From Vibrio bathopelagicus (GTDB lineage Bacteria > Pseudomonadota > Gammaproteobacteria > Enterobacterales > Vibrionaceae): a DNA stretch of 64,000 bases. Positions 27,944 to 36,706 of the stretch are shown one piece after another. The stretch covers positions 992,001-1,056,000 of the forward strand of contig NZ_CP062500.1 of NCBI RefSeq assembly GCF_014879975.1. The letters run 5' to 3'. The translations under genes were made by a program, and so were the position numbers. Positions within the stretch are counted from its first letter, which is position 1, and the number at the start of each line of letters is the position of its first letter. A model generated the notes under the pieces. The model made no database searches, was not told where the DNA came from, and worked only from the letters and a program-made list of their open reading frames with translations.

Positions 27944-27970
27944 GGTCCGTATGATTTAATCATTCGGGCC
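27944..27970 (+). terminator. Hairpin between tig and clpP
   Basis: GGTCCG-T-ATGAT pairs with ATCAT-T-CGGGCC across a 3-base loop, with one G-T pair and one mismatch, followed by ATTTATTTTA. It is placed to reduce readthrough from tig into clpP. A smaller stem, GTTGAC/GTCAAC, lies just before it at 27912-27928. Confidence 0.6.
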
Positions 27971-27993
27971 ATTTATTTTAGGGACATAAGAAT

Positions 27994-28620
27994 ATGAGCT
28001 ACCAAGAAAAAAATACAATGCCATCGATTATGGACGCACTAGTTCCTATGGTGGTTGAACAGACTTCCCGTGGTGAACGTTCTTACGATATTTATTCTCG
28101 TCTATTAAAAGAACGTATCATTTTCTTAACAGGTCAAGTGGAAGACCACATGGCAAATCTTGTCGTGGCTCAACTGCTTTTCTTGGAATCAGAAAACCCA
28201 GACAAAGATATCTATCTTTACATCAACTCACCTGGCGGTAGCGTAACAGCAGGCATGTCTATCTACGACACAATGCAGTTCATCAAGCCAAACGTGAGCA
28301 CAGTATGTATGGGTCAAGCTTGCTCTATGGGTGCATTCTTACTAGCGGGTGGTACTCCAGGTAAGCGTCACGTGCTTCCAAACTCACGTGTAATGATTCA
28401 CCAGCCACTTGGCGGCTTCCAAGGCCAAGCGTCTGATATTCAAATTCACGCGCAAGAGATCCTAACGATCAAGCAAAAGCTAAACAAACTATTGGCAGAG
28501 CATACAGGTCAGCCTCTAGAAGTTGTTGAGCGTGATACAGATCGTGACAATTTCATGTCTGCTGATCAAGCAGTAGAATACGGCTTAGTGGATTCAGTTC
28601 TTAATCACCGCGGTCAATAA
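27994..28620 (+). CDS. clpP: ClpP, ATP-dependent protease proteolytic subunit
   Basis: A 208-residue serine peptidase with the catalytic Ser111 in GQACSMGA, His136 in MIHQPLGG and an Asp near 185 ([10 protein letters not shown]), in E. coli numbering. A short propeptide of about 14 residues is expected to be removed on assembly of the tetradecamer. It degrades substrates unfolded by ClpX or ClpA. ATG start with AGGGAC about 10 bases upstream. It lies 81 bases before clpX, probably cotranscribed. Confidence 0.98.
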
Positions 28621-28701
28621 TTGTACGGCAATTGTTTAACGCAAAGTGATTCAAATTGATATACACTCAAGCATAGAGAGTAAAGGCTAAGAGGTTAGCG
28701 A

Positions 28702-29982
28702 ATGACAGATAAAAGCAAAGAGGGTGGTAGCGGTAAACTGCTTTACTGCTCTTTCTGTGGCAAAAGCCAACACGAAGTTCGCAAGTTAATCGCAGGTCCT
28801 TCTGTTTACATTTGTGATGAATGTGTCGATCTTTGTAACGACATTATTCGTGAAGAAATTAAAGATGTTCTTCCTAAGAAAGAATCGGAATCGCTGCCAA
28901 CGCCGCGTGAGATTCGTGAGCATCTTGACGACTATGTAATCGGTCAAGAATACGCGAAAAAAGTGCTAGCAGTTGCGGTATACAACCACTACAAGCGTTT
29001 GCGTAATGGTGACACGACAGCTGAAGGCGTAGAGTTAGGTAAGAGTAACATTCTTCTTATCGGTCCTACTGGTAGTGGTAAAACGCTACTGGCTGAAACA
29101 CTGGCTCGTTTCCTAGACGTTCCATTCACAATGGCAGATGCAACAACACTGACCGAAGCTGGTTACGTGGGCGAAGATGTTGAAAACATCATCCAGAAGT
29201 TGCTTCAAAAATGTGATTATGACGTAGCGAAAGCGGAACGTGGCATTGTTTACATCGATGAAATCGATAAGATTTCTCGTAAAGCTGAAAACCCATCAAT
29301 CACGCGCGACGTGTCTGGTGAAGGTGTACAGCAAGCTCTGCTAAAACTTGTTGAAGGTACAATTGCTTCAGTTCCACCTCAAGGTGGCCGTAAGCATCCA
29401 CAGCAAGAGTTCTTGCAAGTGGACACGTCTAAGATCCTATTTATTTGTGGCGGAGCGTTCTCTGGCCTAGATAAAGTGATTGAACAACGTGTAGAAAAAG
29501 GTTCGAGCATTGGTTTTGGCGCAGAAGTGCGTTCAAAAGACGAAGCAAAAACTGTGGGTGAATTGTTCACTCAAGTTGAACCTGAAGATCTCGTGAAGTA
29601 CGGTCTAATTCCGGAATTCATTGGTCGTCTACCCGTGACGACGACATTGACAGAACTTGACGAAGAAGCTCTAGTTCAAATTCTTTGTGAACCGAAGAAT
29701 GCGCTTACTAAGCAGTACGCAGCATTATTTGAAATCGAAGATACTGAATTAGAATTCCGCGAAGATGCCCTACGTGCAATTGCGAAGAAAGCAATGGAAC
29801 GTAAAACGGGTGCTCGTGGTCTGCGTTCTATCTTAGAGGGTGTTCTACTAGAAACTATGTACGAACTGCCATCTTCGACAGATGTAAGCAAGGTTGTGAT
29901 TGATGAGTCGGTAATTAATGGTGAGTCAGAACCACTATTGATTTACAGCAACTCAGATAACCAAGCCGCGGTTGCAGAGTAG
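28702..29982 (+). CDS. clpX: ClpX, ATP-dependent unfoldase
   Basis: A 426-residue AAA+ protein. The N-terminal zinc-binding domain has Cys16, Cys19, Cys38 and Cys41. Walker A GPTGSGKT covers residues 121-128, Walker B ends in IVYIDEIDK, and the IGF-type loop (SSIGFGAE) that docks on ClpP is present. It recognises tagged substrates such as SsrA-tagged proteins and feeds them to ClpP. It is followed by a strong terminator that separates it from lon. Confidence 0.98.
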   Translation: MTDKSKEGGSGKLLYCSFCGKSQHEVRKLIAGPSVYICDECVDLCNDIIREEIKDVLPKKESESLPTPREIREHLDDYVIGQEYAKKVLAVAVYNHYKRLRNGDTTAEGVELGKSNILLIGPTGSGKTLLAETLARFLDVPFTMADATTLTEAGYVGEDVENIIQKLLQKCDYDVAKAERGIVYIDEIDKISRKAENPSITRDVSGEGVQQALLKLVEGTIASVPPQGGRKHPQQEFLQVDTSKILFICGGAFSGLDKVIEQRVEKGSSIGFGAEVRSKDEAKTVGELFTQVEPEDLVKYGLIPEFIGRLPVTTTLTELDEEALVQILCEPKNALTKQYAALFEIEDTELEFREDALRAIAKKAMERKTGARGLRSILEGVLLETMYELPSSTDVSKVVIDESVINGESEPLLIYSNSDNQAAVAE

Positions 29983-30010
29983 GTCTTTTTTAGACAAGTC
30001 ACTCAAATTG

Positions 30011-30043
30011 AAAAAGGAGGTAAGCAATTACCTCCTTTTTTTT
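30011..30043 (+). terminator. Intrinsic terminator after clpX
   Basis: A perfect 13-bp stem (AAAAAGGAGGTAA and its complement) with a GCAA tetraloop and a T-tract through 30043. This is a strong rho-independent terminator, 28 bases after the clpX stop. Confidence 0.92.
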
Positions 30044-30051
30044 ATTCTTCC

Positions 30052-30079
30052 ATTGAATCCAGTCGTTTAAGCCCCATAT
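30052..30079 (+). promoter_or_regulatory. Sigma-32-type heat-shock promoter of lon
   Basis: TTGAAT (30053-30058) and CCCCATAT (30072-30079) are 13 bases apart, close to the sigma-32 consensus CTTGAAA-N13-15-CCCCATNT. They lie 36 bases upstream of lon, right after the clpX terminator. Lon is a sigma-32 target in enterobacteria. Confidence 0.75.
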
Positions 30080-30114
30080 ACTGCTTTATAAGTTAAAGCG
30101 GAAGAGAGAAATAT

Positions 30115-32466
30115 ATGAACTTGGAACGTTCCGAGCGTATCGAAATCCCCGTGCTACCTCTACGTGATGTAGTGGTTTACCCACACATGGTTATTCCATT
30201 GTTTGTCGGTCGTGAAAAATCGATTACTTGCCTTGAATCGGCAATGGAAGCTAACAAACAAGTACTACTTGTAGCGCAGAAAGAAGCGGACACTGATGAG
30301 CCTTCAATCGAAGACCTATTTAATGTAGGTACCGTTGCTACCATTCTTCAGTTACTTAAGCTCCCTGACGGTACTGTAAAAGTACTTGTTGAAGGTCAGC
30401 AGCGTGCAAAAATTCACAAATTTAAAGAAAGTGAATTTTTCCTAGCGGATGCCGAATACCTTGTAACCTCAGAACTTGACGAAAAAGAACAAGAAGTGGT
30501 TGTTCGCAGCGCGATCAATCAATTCGAAGGCTTTATTAAGCTAAACAAAAAAATTCCACCAGAAGTTCTCACTTCTCTGAACGGTATTGATGAGGCTGCA
30601 CGCCTAGCCGATACGATTGCAGCGCACATGCCACTTAAATTGGTAGATAAGCAGCACGTTCTAGAAATTGCAGATGTGACTGAACGTCTGGAATTCTTAA
30701 TGGGCCAAATGGAGTCAGAAATTGACATCCTACAAGTTGAAAAACGCATTCGTGGCCGCGTTAAGAAGCAGATGGAGAAATCTCAGCGTGAGTACTACCT
30801 GAATGAGCAAATGAAAGCGATTCAGAAAGAACTGGGCGAGATGGATGACGCACCTGATGAATTCGAGACTCTGAAGAAGAAGATCGAAGACTCAAAAATG
30901 CCTCAAGAAGCTCGTGAAAAAACCGAGCAAGAACTGCAAAAACTGAAAATGATGTCGCCAATGTCTGCTGAAGCAACAGTAGTACGTAGCTATATCGATT
31001 GGATGGTTGGTGTTCCTTGGGCTAAGCGTTCAAAAGTTAAGAAGAATTTAGCGAAAGCGGAAGAGGTCTTGAATGAAGACCACTACGGCTTAGAGCGTGT
31101 TAAAGAACGTATCCTTGAATACTTGGCAGTACAAAACCGAATTAACAAGCTAAAAGGTCCAATCCTTTGTCTTGTTGGTCCTCCTGGTGTAGGTAAAACC
31201 TCACTAGGTCGCTCGATTGCCGCTGCAACGGGCCGTAAGTACACTCGTATGGCTCTAGGTGGCGTACGTGACGAAGCGGAAATCCGCGGTCACCGTCGTA
31301 CTTACATCGGTTCACTTCCGGGTAAGCTGATCCAGAAGATGTCTAAAGTTGGTGTTAAGAACCCACTGTTCCTATTAGATGAAATCGATAAGATGTCATC
31401 TGATATGCGTGGCGACCCATCTTCAGCGCTTCTAGAAGTGTTAGATCCAGAGCAAAACGTTGCATTCAACGATCACTATTTAGAAGTAGATTACGATCTG
31501 TCAGATGTGATGTTTGTTGCAACATCTAACTCAATGGACATTCCTGGCCCGCTATTGGACCGTATGGAAGTGATTCGTCTGTCGGGTTACACAGAAGATG
31601 AAAAGCTGAACATCGCTAAGAGTCACTTACTGGACAAGCAAGTTCAACGTAACGGTCTTAAGCCTCACGAGATTAATATCGAAGATTCAGCAATCGTTGG
31701 CATTATTCGTTACTACACGCGTGAAGCGGGTGTGCGTAACCTAGAGCGTGAAATCTCTAAGATCTGCCGTAAAGCAGTTAAGAATATCCTGCTAGACAGC
31801 AGCCTTAAGTCTGTAACGGTTAACATTGATAACCTGAAAGAGTACTTGGGTGTTCAACGTCATGACTTCGGCAAGGCGGATGAGAGCAACCGTATCGGTC
31901 AAGTGACTGGTTTAGCGTGGACTCAAGTTGGCGGTGACCTACTGACTATCGAAACTGAATCTATGCCAGGTAAAGGTAAGCTAACGCAAACCGGTTCTCT
32001 TGGCGATGTGATGAAAGAATCGATTCAAGCGGCAATGACTGTGGTTCGTTCTCGTGCGGAAAATCTGGGTATTAATTCAGATTTCTACGAGAAGCGTGAT
32101 ATTCACGTTCACGTACCTGAAGGTGCAACACCAAAAGATGGCCCAAGTGCGGGTATCGCAATGTGTACTGCACTTGTTTCTAGCTTAACGGGTAACCCTG
32201 TGAAAGCTGAGGTGGGTATGACAGGTGAAATTACCCTACGAGGTGAAGTTTTACCTATCGGTGGCTTGAAAGAAAAACTGCTTGCTGCACACCGTGGTGG
32301 CATCAAAACGGTCTTGATTCCAAAAGACAATGAGCGTGATTTGGAAGAGATTCCAGACAATGTTATTGCTGACTTACAAGTGATCCCAGTCCAGTGGATT
32401 GATGAAGTACTTAAAGTCGCGCTAGAACGAGATCCGTCAGGGGTCGAGTTTGACGTGAAAAAATAG
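30115..32466 (+). CDS. lon: Lon protease
   Basis: A 783-residue ATP-dependent protease of the LonA class. It has an N-terminal substrate-recognition domain (~10-200), a coiled-coil region, an AAA+ domain with Walker A GPPGVGKT (355-362) and Walker B PLFLLDEIDK, and a protease domain with the catalytic dyad Ser678 (KDGPSAGI) and Lys near 721 (GGLKEK). It degrades damaged proteins and short-lived regulators. It has its own heat-shock-type promoter and its own terminator. Confidence 0.98.
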   Translation: MNLERSERIEIPVLPLRDVVVYPHMVIPLFVGREKSITCLESAMEANKQVLLVAQKEADTDEPSIEDLFNVGTVATILQLLKLPDGTVKVLVEGQQRAKIHKFKESEFFLADAEYLVTSELDEKEQEVVVRSAINQFEGFIKLNKKIPPEVLTSLNGIDEAARLADTIAAHMPLKLVDKQHVLEIADVTERLEFLMGQMESEIDILQVEKRIRGRVKKQMEKSQREYYLNEQMKAIQKELGEMDDAPDEFETLKKKIEDSKMPQEAREKTEQELQKLKMMSPMSAEATVVRSYIDWMVGVPWAKRSKVKKNLAKAEEVLNEDHYGLERVKERILEYLAVQNRINKLKGPILCLVGPPGVGKTSLGRSIAAATGRKYTRMALGGVRDEAEIRGHRRTYIGSLPGKLIQKMSKVGVKNPLFLLDEIDKMSSDMRGDPSSALLEVLDPEQNVAFNDHYLEVDYDLSDVMFVATSNSMDIPGPLLDRMEVIRLSGYTEDEKLNIAKSHLLDKQVQRNGLKPHEINIEDSAIVGIIRYYTREAGVRNLEREISKICRKAVKNILLDSSLKSVTVNIDNLKEYLGVQRHDFGKADESNRIGQVTGLAWTQVGGDLLTIETESMPGKGKLTQTGSLGDVMKESIQAAMTVVRSRAENLGINSDFYEKRDIHVHVPEGATPKDGPSAGIAMCTALVSSLTGNPVKAEVGMTGEITLRGEVLPIGGLKEKLLAAHRGGIKTVLIPKDNERDLEEIPDNVIADLQVIPVQWIDEVLKVALERDPSGVEFDVKK

Positions 32467-32496
32467 TGATGCGTAGCAAAAACTAGTAAAGAATTA

Positions 32497-32534
32497 CGCT
32501 GATAGGCCCGAAAAGGCTTGTCAGCGTTTTTTTT
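32497..32534 (+). terminator. Intrinsic terminator after lon
   Basis: A 12-bp stem CGCTGATAGGCC/GGCTTGTCAGCG, with two G-T pairs and a 6-base loop, is followed by eight T residues. Confidence 0.88.
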
Positions 32535-32659
32535 GGACGCTAAGTTATTCCACTAAAGCGGCAATCCCTTTTGTAATAAGGCTTGCGGCTAAATTAAAAC
32601 CAAAAATGGAACGTACAGTCATCGAGAAGTAGTCACAGATGACACATAGGGGAAAAACA

Positions 32660-32932
32660 GTGAATAAAACACAACTAGTAGAATCAATCGCAGAAAACGC
32701 AGACATCTCTAAAGCTTCAGCTGGCCGCGCTCTAGACGCTTTCATCGAAGCAGTTGGCACAACGCTACAATCAGGTGACCAAGTGGCACTTGTAGGCTTT
32801 GGTACTTTCAGTGTTCGTACTCGTGCTGCTCGTACAGGTCGTAACCCAAAAACTGGTGAAGAGATCCAAATCGCAGAAGCTAAAGTACCTGGCTTCAAAG
32901 CGGGTAAAGCACTTAAAGACGCATGTAACTAA
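32660..32932 (+). CDS. hupB: HU-beta, DNA-binding nucleoid protein
   Basis: A 90-residue histone-like protein beginning [19 protein letters not shown], with the HU signature [19 protein letters not shown] set the start at GTG 32660, which has AGGGG 9 bases upstream and gives the normal HU length; an in-frame ATG seven codons earlier would add residues absent from the family. It bends and compacts DNA as a dimer. Confidence 0.97.
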   Translation: MNKTQLVESIAENADISKASAGRALDAFIEAVGTTLQSGDQVALVGFGTFSVRTRAARTGRNPKTGEEIQIAEAKVPGFKAGKALKDACN

Positions 32933-33053
32933 TTTTTGTTGCTGAAACCTCGAACTTTACGAGGGGAAGGCAGTAATATGCGTTTACTGTTTGAAAAATG
33001 ATGTTTCATTCTTAGACAGTATATGTGCAAAGCACATTGAACTTATTTAAATT

Positions 33054-33082
33054 ATGCGCATCCTACTGATGCGCATTTCTTT
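33054..33082 (+). terminator. Terminator after hupB
   Basis: A perfect 9-bp stem ATGCGCATC/GATGCGCAT with a 5-base loop, followed by TTCTTTTT. Two weaker hairpins precede it (CCTCG/CGAGG near 32948-32964 and ATGTGC/GCACAT near 33023-33037). Confidence 0.8.
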
Positions 33083-33152
33083 TTCTGATAATATCGCGTG
33101 AATAGATTTTTATTTTGAAGCCAATGCTTCATATCCGGAGAGCACTTAAATT

Positions 33153-35018
33153 ATGATGGATCGATTACGCGAAGGCGTGAATAGCATCGCGGTAAAAATT
33201 ATCCTTGGGTTGATTATCCTGTCATTCGTATTCGCAGGTGTAGGCAGCTACATCACCGGTGGCGGTAACAACGCAGCAGCTAAAGTTGGCAATACAGAAA
33301 TCGCTCGTGGTGAGTTCGAACAGGCTTACCAAAACGAACGTAATCGCATGCAGTCTCAACTAGGCGATTACTTTGATCAAATGCTTGCAGACCCTGCATA
33401 CGTAGAGTCTTTCCGTAAATCAGTTCTTGATCGCATGATCAATGACGTTCTACTTGAGCAGCAAGCTGAGTCTTTAGGTCTACGAATCAGTGACACTCAA
33501 ATCCGTACCATGATTCTAGAAATGCCTCAATTCCAAACGGCTGGTCAATTCGACCAAGAAGTTTACCAATCGGCATTACGTCGTGCAGGTTTCAGCGCGG
33601 AAAGCTTCGCTGAATACATGCGTCGTGATCTAATGCGCAACCAGCTTGTTACTGCCCTACAAGGCAGCGAATTCGTTCTTCAAGGTGAGATCGATACGCA
33701 AAGCAAGCTTATTGCTCAAACTCGTGACATTCGCACAGTGACATTGTCTGTTGCTGACCTAGCGAAAGATATCGAGTTAACTGACGAACAGATCGAACAG
33801 TACTACCAAGAGAACCCAGCAGCTTACACTCGCCCAGAGCAAGCTAAGGTGTCTTACATCGAGCTTTCTGCTGAAGCACTTAAGTCTCAGCTTGAAGTAA
33901 GCGATGAAGAAGCTCAGAAATACTACCAAGAGCACCTAGACAAGTACTCAACTGAAGAGCAACGCAAAGTTAGCCACATTTTGGTTGAAGGCGATGACGA
34001 AGCGAAAGCCCAGTCTATCCTAGACGAGCTAAATGCAGGCGCTGATTTTGCTACGCTAGCGGAAGAGAAATCTGACGACTTCGGTAGTGCAGACGTTGGC
34101 GGTGACCTAGGTTGGATTGAACGTGATGTTATGGACCCAGCATTCGAAGACGCGGCTTTCGCTCTTGAGAATATTGGCGATACTACTGGCCTAGTGAAAT
34201 CTGATTTCGGCTACCACATCATCAAGCTAGACGAACTAAAAGCATCTCAAGCTCAGCCTTACGCTGAAGTAGCGGCAGAGATTAAGACAGAGCTTCTAGA
34301 CCAACATGCAGTTGATCAGTTCTACGAGCAACAAACTGAACTTGAAAAAGTAGCGTTTGAATTCCCAGATTCTCTAGACGATTCTGCAGAAGCTATCAAT
34401 GCGAAAATTACGACGACTGATTTCATCTCTCAAGCTGATGCTCCAGAAGTTCTGATGACGCCTGCAGTAATGCAAGCCATCTTGAGCCCTGAAGTGAAAG
34501 AAGACGGTCTGAACTCTGAAGTTATTGAAGTTGCACCTGAGCACGTGATTGTTGTTCGTGTAGAAGAGACTCGTGATGAAACAGTTCTTCCTCTAGCTGA
34601 AGTGAAAGATCAAGTTGTCGCTGCACTGTCTGCGGTACAAGCAGAGCAACAAGCGGTTGAGCTTGGTGTATCTCTTGTTAACGAACTTAAACAAGGCAAC
34701 GAAGCGGTACTTTCAGACAACAACCTTGAGTTCACTGAACTTGAAACGATTGACCGTAACTCTCCACTTGCGCCTTCTGTGTTCGCACTATCGAAACCAG
34801 AAGAAGGCCAAGCAGTATTTGGTCAATCTAAAGACCAAGACGGTAACATCGTAGTTGTTGAGCTTTCTAAAGTGACGGCTGAAATCAACCCAGCTTACAG
34901 CACTCAAATCGGTGCTCAGTTAGAGCGTGTTGGTAACCAACAAGATCTAACTAACGTATTAAACGTACTACGTAAAAATGCAGACGTTGAATACTACATC
35001 GTTGGTCAAGCTCAATAA
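33153..35018 (+). CDS. ppiD: PpiD, membrane-anchored periplasmic chaperone with a parvulin domain
   Basis: A 621-residue protein with one N-terminal membrane anchor (~14-35, IILGLIILSFVFAGVG) and the rest periplasmic. A SurA-N-like chaperone region spans ~40-200, and a parvulin domain lies at ~270-365 (RKVSHILV through SDFGYHIIKL). It associates with the SecYEG translocon and helps newly exported proteins. The double ATG start is preceded by CGGAGAG. The hupB-ppiD order is conserved in gamma-proteobacteria. Confidence 0.96.
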   Translation: MMDRLREGVNSIAVKIILGLIILSFVFAGVGSYITGGGNNAAAKVGNTEIARGEFEQAYQNERNRMQSQLGDYFDQMLADPAYVESFRKSVLDRMINDVLLEQQAESLGLRISDTQIRTMILEMPQFQTAGQFDQEVYQSALRRAGFSAESFAEYMRRDLMRNQLVTALQGSEFVLQGEIDTQSKLIAQTRDIRTVTLSVADLAKDIELTDEQIEQYYQENPAAYTRPEQAKVSYIELSAEALKSQLEVSDEEAQKYYQEHLDKYSTEEQRKVSHILVEGDDEAKAQSILDELNAGADFATLAEEKSDDFGSADVGGDLGWIERDVMDPAFEDAAFALENIGDTTGLVKSDFGYHIIKLDELKASQAQPYAEVAAEIKTELLDQHAVDQFYEQQTELEKVAFEFPDSLDDSAEAINAKITTTDFISQADAPEVLMTPAVMQAILSPEVKEDGLNSEVIEVAPEHVIVVRVEETRDETVLPLAEVKDQVVAALSAVQAEQQAVELGVSLVNELKQGNEAVLSDNNLEFTELETIDRNSPLAPSVFALSKPEEGQAVFGQSKDQDGNIVVVELSKVTAEINPAYSTQIGAQLERVGNQQDLTNVLNVLRKNADVEYYIVGQAQ

Positions 35019-35125
35019 GCTTTGAATTTACTCGGTGGTCTTCTGCTGAGTAATGCAACTTGAGAGTAGTGCAGCAACTCGGTTTGCGAGCCAATCAACA
35101 AGTTGATGAAAATTAGATGTATAAC

Positions 35126-35158
35126 AAAGCGGGTCACTTCGGTGACCCGCTTTATTTT
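35126..35158 (+). terminator. Terminator after ppiD
   Basis: A 12-bp perfect stem, AAAGCGGGTCAC/GTGACCCGCTTT, with a stable TTCG tetraloop, then TATTTTTA. Confidence 0.92.
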
Positions 35159-35226
35159 TATCTGGGGTTTGTGTTATCTGCAGCGGTAAATGCATAAGTT
35201 ACCTTTTTTGTACAAAGGAACGGTTT

Positions 35227-35526
35227 ATGCGCGCGATATATTCAACACTACTTCTTTCATTTCTTATTACCCTGAGCTCCGCAGTGTTTGCTGATAGCCC
35301 GACTAAAGCTGAGCTATACGATGGCATTGAGATCACGGTAAACATCAACACAGCGACAGCAGAAGAGCTATCAGCCTTATTAGTGGGTGTGGGCGATAAG
35401 AAAGCAAAAGAAATCGTTGATTACAGAGAGAAGAACGGTGAGTTTGCCACTGCTGACAGTTTGGTGAACGTGAAAGGAATAGGTGAGGCCACGGTCGAAA
35501 AGAACCGCGAGAGAATTCAGCTTTGA
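35227..35526 (+). CDS. comEA: ComEA, periplasmic DNA-binding protein of competence
   Basis: A 99-residue secreted protein: signal peptide 1-22 (cleavage after VFA), then a ComEA-type helix-hairpin-helix domain (NINTATAEELSALLVGVGDKKA and VKGIGEATVEKN). In Vibrio, ComEA binds incoming DNA in the periplasm and ratchets it inward during natural transformation. AAAGGAAC lies 7 bases before the ATG. Its last 10 bases overlap the end of the convergent rhombosortase gene. Confidence 0.93.
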   Translation: MRAIYSTLLLSFLITLSSAVFADSPTKAELYDGIEITVNINTATAEELSALLVGVGDKKAKEIVDYREKNGEFATADSLVNVKGIGEATVEKNRERIQL

Positions 35527-36065
35527 TTCGTTCTTTTATTCGTTAGAAATACAACAACAGCCATAAAGCCCCCAGCCAGTGCACCTGCTAGGTGGGCTTC
35601 AATGGCGACACGAGCATTAATCAGTTCGCCAGTCGTGCTAGAAGGGCCAACAAACTGCTCCCACGCTATCTTAGCGATTAATCCTAACACCAACAGCCAA
35701 CTAGAATTCCTGCCGTTTAACGCCTCTCTGAGCGCGAATAAACCAAACAGCCCATGCAAAGTCCCCGACAAACCGACATAGATTTGAATACTCGAAAATA
35801 ACAGAGCGCCCCCTGTAACTAAACTAATGAAAAGCAATGTGCTGATCAGTTGTTTTTTATTGGGTTGGAACAGATAACTGATGATCCATAAGCCGGCTAA
35901 ATTCATCAGAAGGTGCGAGTAGTTGGTATGTGAAAAATTTCCTGTTAGGATTCGCCACCATTGCCCATCGGCAATCGCATTGTTATCCCAAACGACCCAA
36001 GCTTGTATTGGCTCAAATTGGAATAAGACGCATAAAAGTGAAGTGAAAATTAAAACAGGGTACAC
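35517..36065 (-). CDS. rrtA: Rhombosortase, rhomboid-family protease for GlyGly-CTERM proteins
   Basis: An intramembrane serine protease of about 182 residues with six helices. The active-site segment is GLSGTLHG and the first-helix HxxxN motif is SHLLMN. Rhombosortases (RssP in V. cholerae) cut the C-terminal GlyGly-CTERM anchor of secreted proteases such as VesB. I prefer the GTG at 36065, with GGA 6 bases upstream; the frame stays open to a TTG at 36095, which would overlap the divergent DTW gene. Convergent with comEA. Confidence 0.88.
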   Translation of the reverse strand: MYPVLIFTSLLCVLFQFEPIQAWVVWDNNAIADGQWWRILTGNFSHTNYSHLLMNLAGLWIISYLFQPNKKQLISTLLFISLVTGGALLFSSIQIYVGLSGTLHGLFGLFALREALNGRNSSWLLVLGLIAKIAWEQFVGPSSTTGELINARVAIEAHLAGALAGGFMAVVVFLTNKRTNQS

Positions 36066-36074
36066 ATTAAATCC

Positions 36075-36674
36075 ATGTCTCGTTATTGCCGCCAATGCAG
36101 CAAGGCTTTGAAAGCTTGTATATGTCAGTGGGTTATGCCACTAGAATCGAACGTTGAGCTTATCATTCTTCAGCACCCATCAGAAGAGCATCGCCCAATG
36201 GGAACTGCGCGTATTCTGTCTTTATCTCTAAAAAACAGCGTGACGCTTGTGGGTGAAGACTTTTCAGAGAATACACAACTTAATGAGTTGCTGGCTGATG
36301 AGCAATATCAGCATGTGATTTTATACCCAAGTGAGCATTCTGTTTCGGTTGAGTCCGCCACGTGCCCAAGTAAGAAGTTACGTGTGATCTTATTGGATGG
36401 CACGTGGAAGAAGGCATTCAAGATGTGGCAGGTATCGAGTAACTTGCATGCGTTGAACACGGTTCATTTGCCGAAAGACCTCAAGGGCAACTATCGAATT
36501 CGCAAAGCGCCCAGCGAAAACAGCCTTTCTACCGTTGAAGCTGGTTATCATTTGCTTAGCTTGTTAGAGAGCGACCGAGATTTCAGTCCGCTGCTAACGG
36601 CATTTGACCAAATGATTCAGTTTCAAATCAATCAAATGCCCCCAGGTGTGTTTGAGAAAAATTACTTAGATTAA
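36075..36674 (+). CDS. DTW-domain tRNA-uridine aminocarboxypropyltransferase
   Basis: A 199-residue protein of the DTW family (TapT/YfiP-like). It has the N-terminal zinc-type cysteines CRQCSKALKACIC, LQHPSEEHRPMGTARIL, the DxTW core LLDGTWKKAFKM and the SAM-side motif YRIRKAPSENSLSTVEA. Family members add the acp group to a tRNA uridine. The start is 9 bases from the divergent rhombosortase start. TapT is the best-studied member, but more than one DTW paralogue exists, so I leave the symbol blank. Confidence 0.87.
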   Translation: MSRYCRQCSKALKACICQWVMPLESNVELIILQHPSEEHRPMGTARILSLSLKNSVTLVGEDFSENTQLNELLADEQYQHVILYPSEHSVSVESATCPSKKLRVILLDGTWKKAFKMWQVSSNLHALNTVHLPKDLKGNYRIRKAPSENSLSTVEAGYHLLSLLESDRDFSPLLTAFDQMIQFQINQMPPGVFEKNYLD

Positions 36675-36706
36675 GATTAAGCCGTTTCACTAGAACGAGT
36701 CATAAA

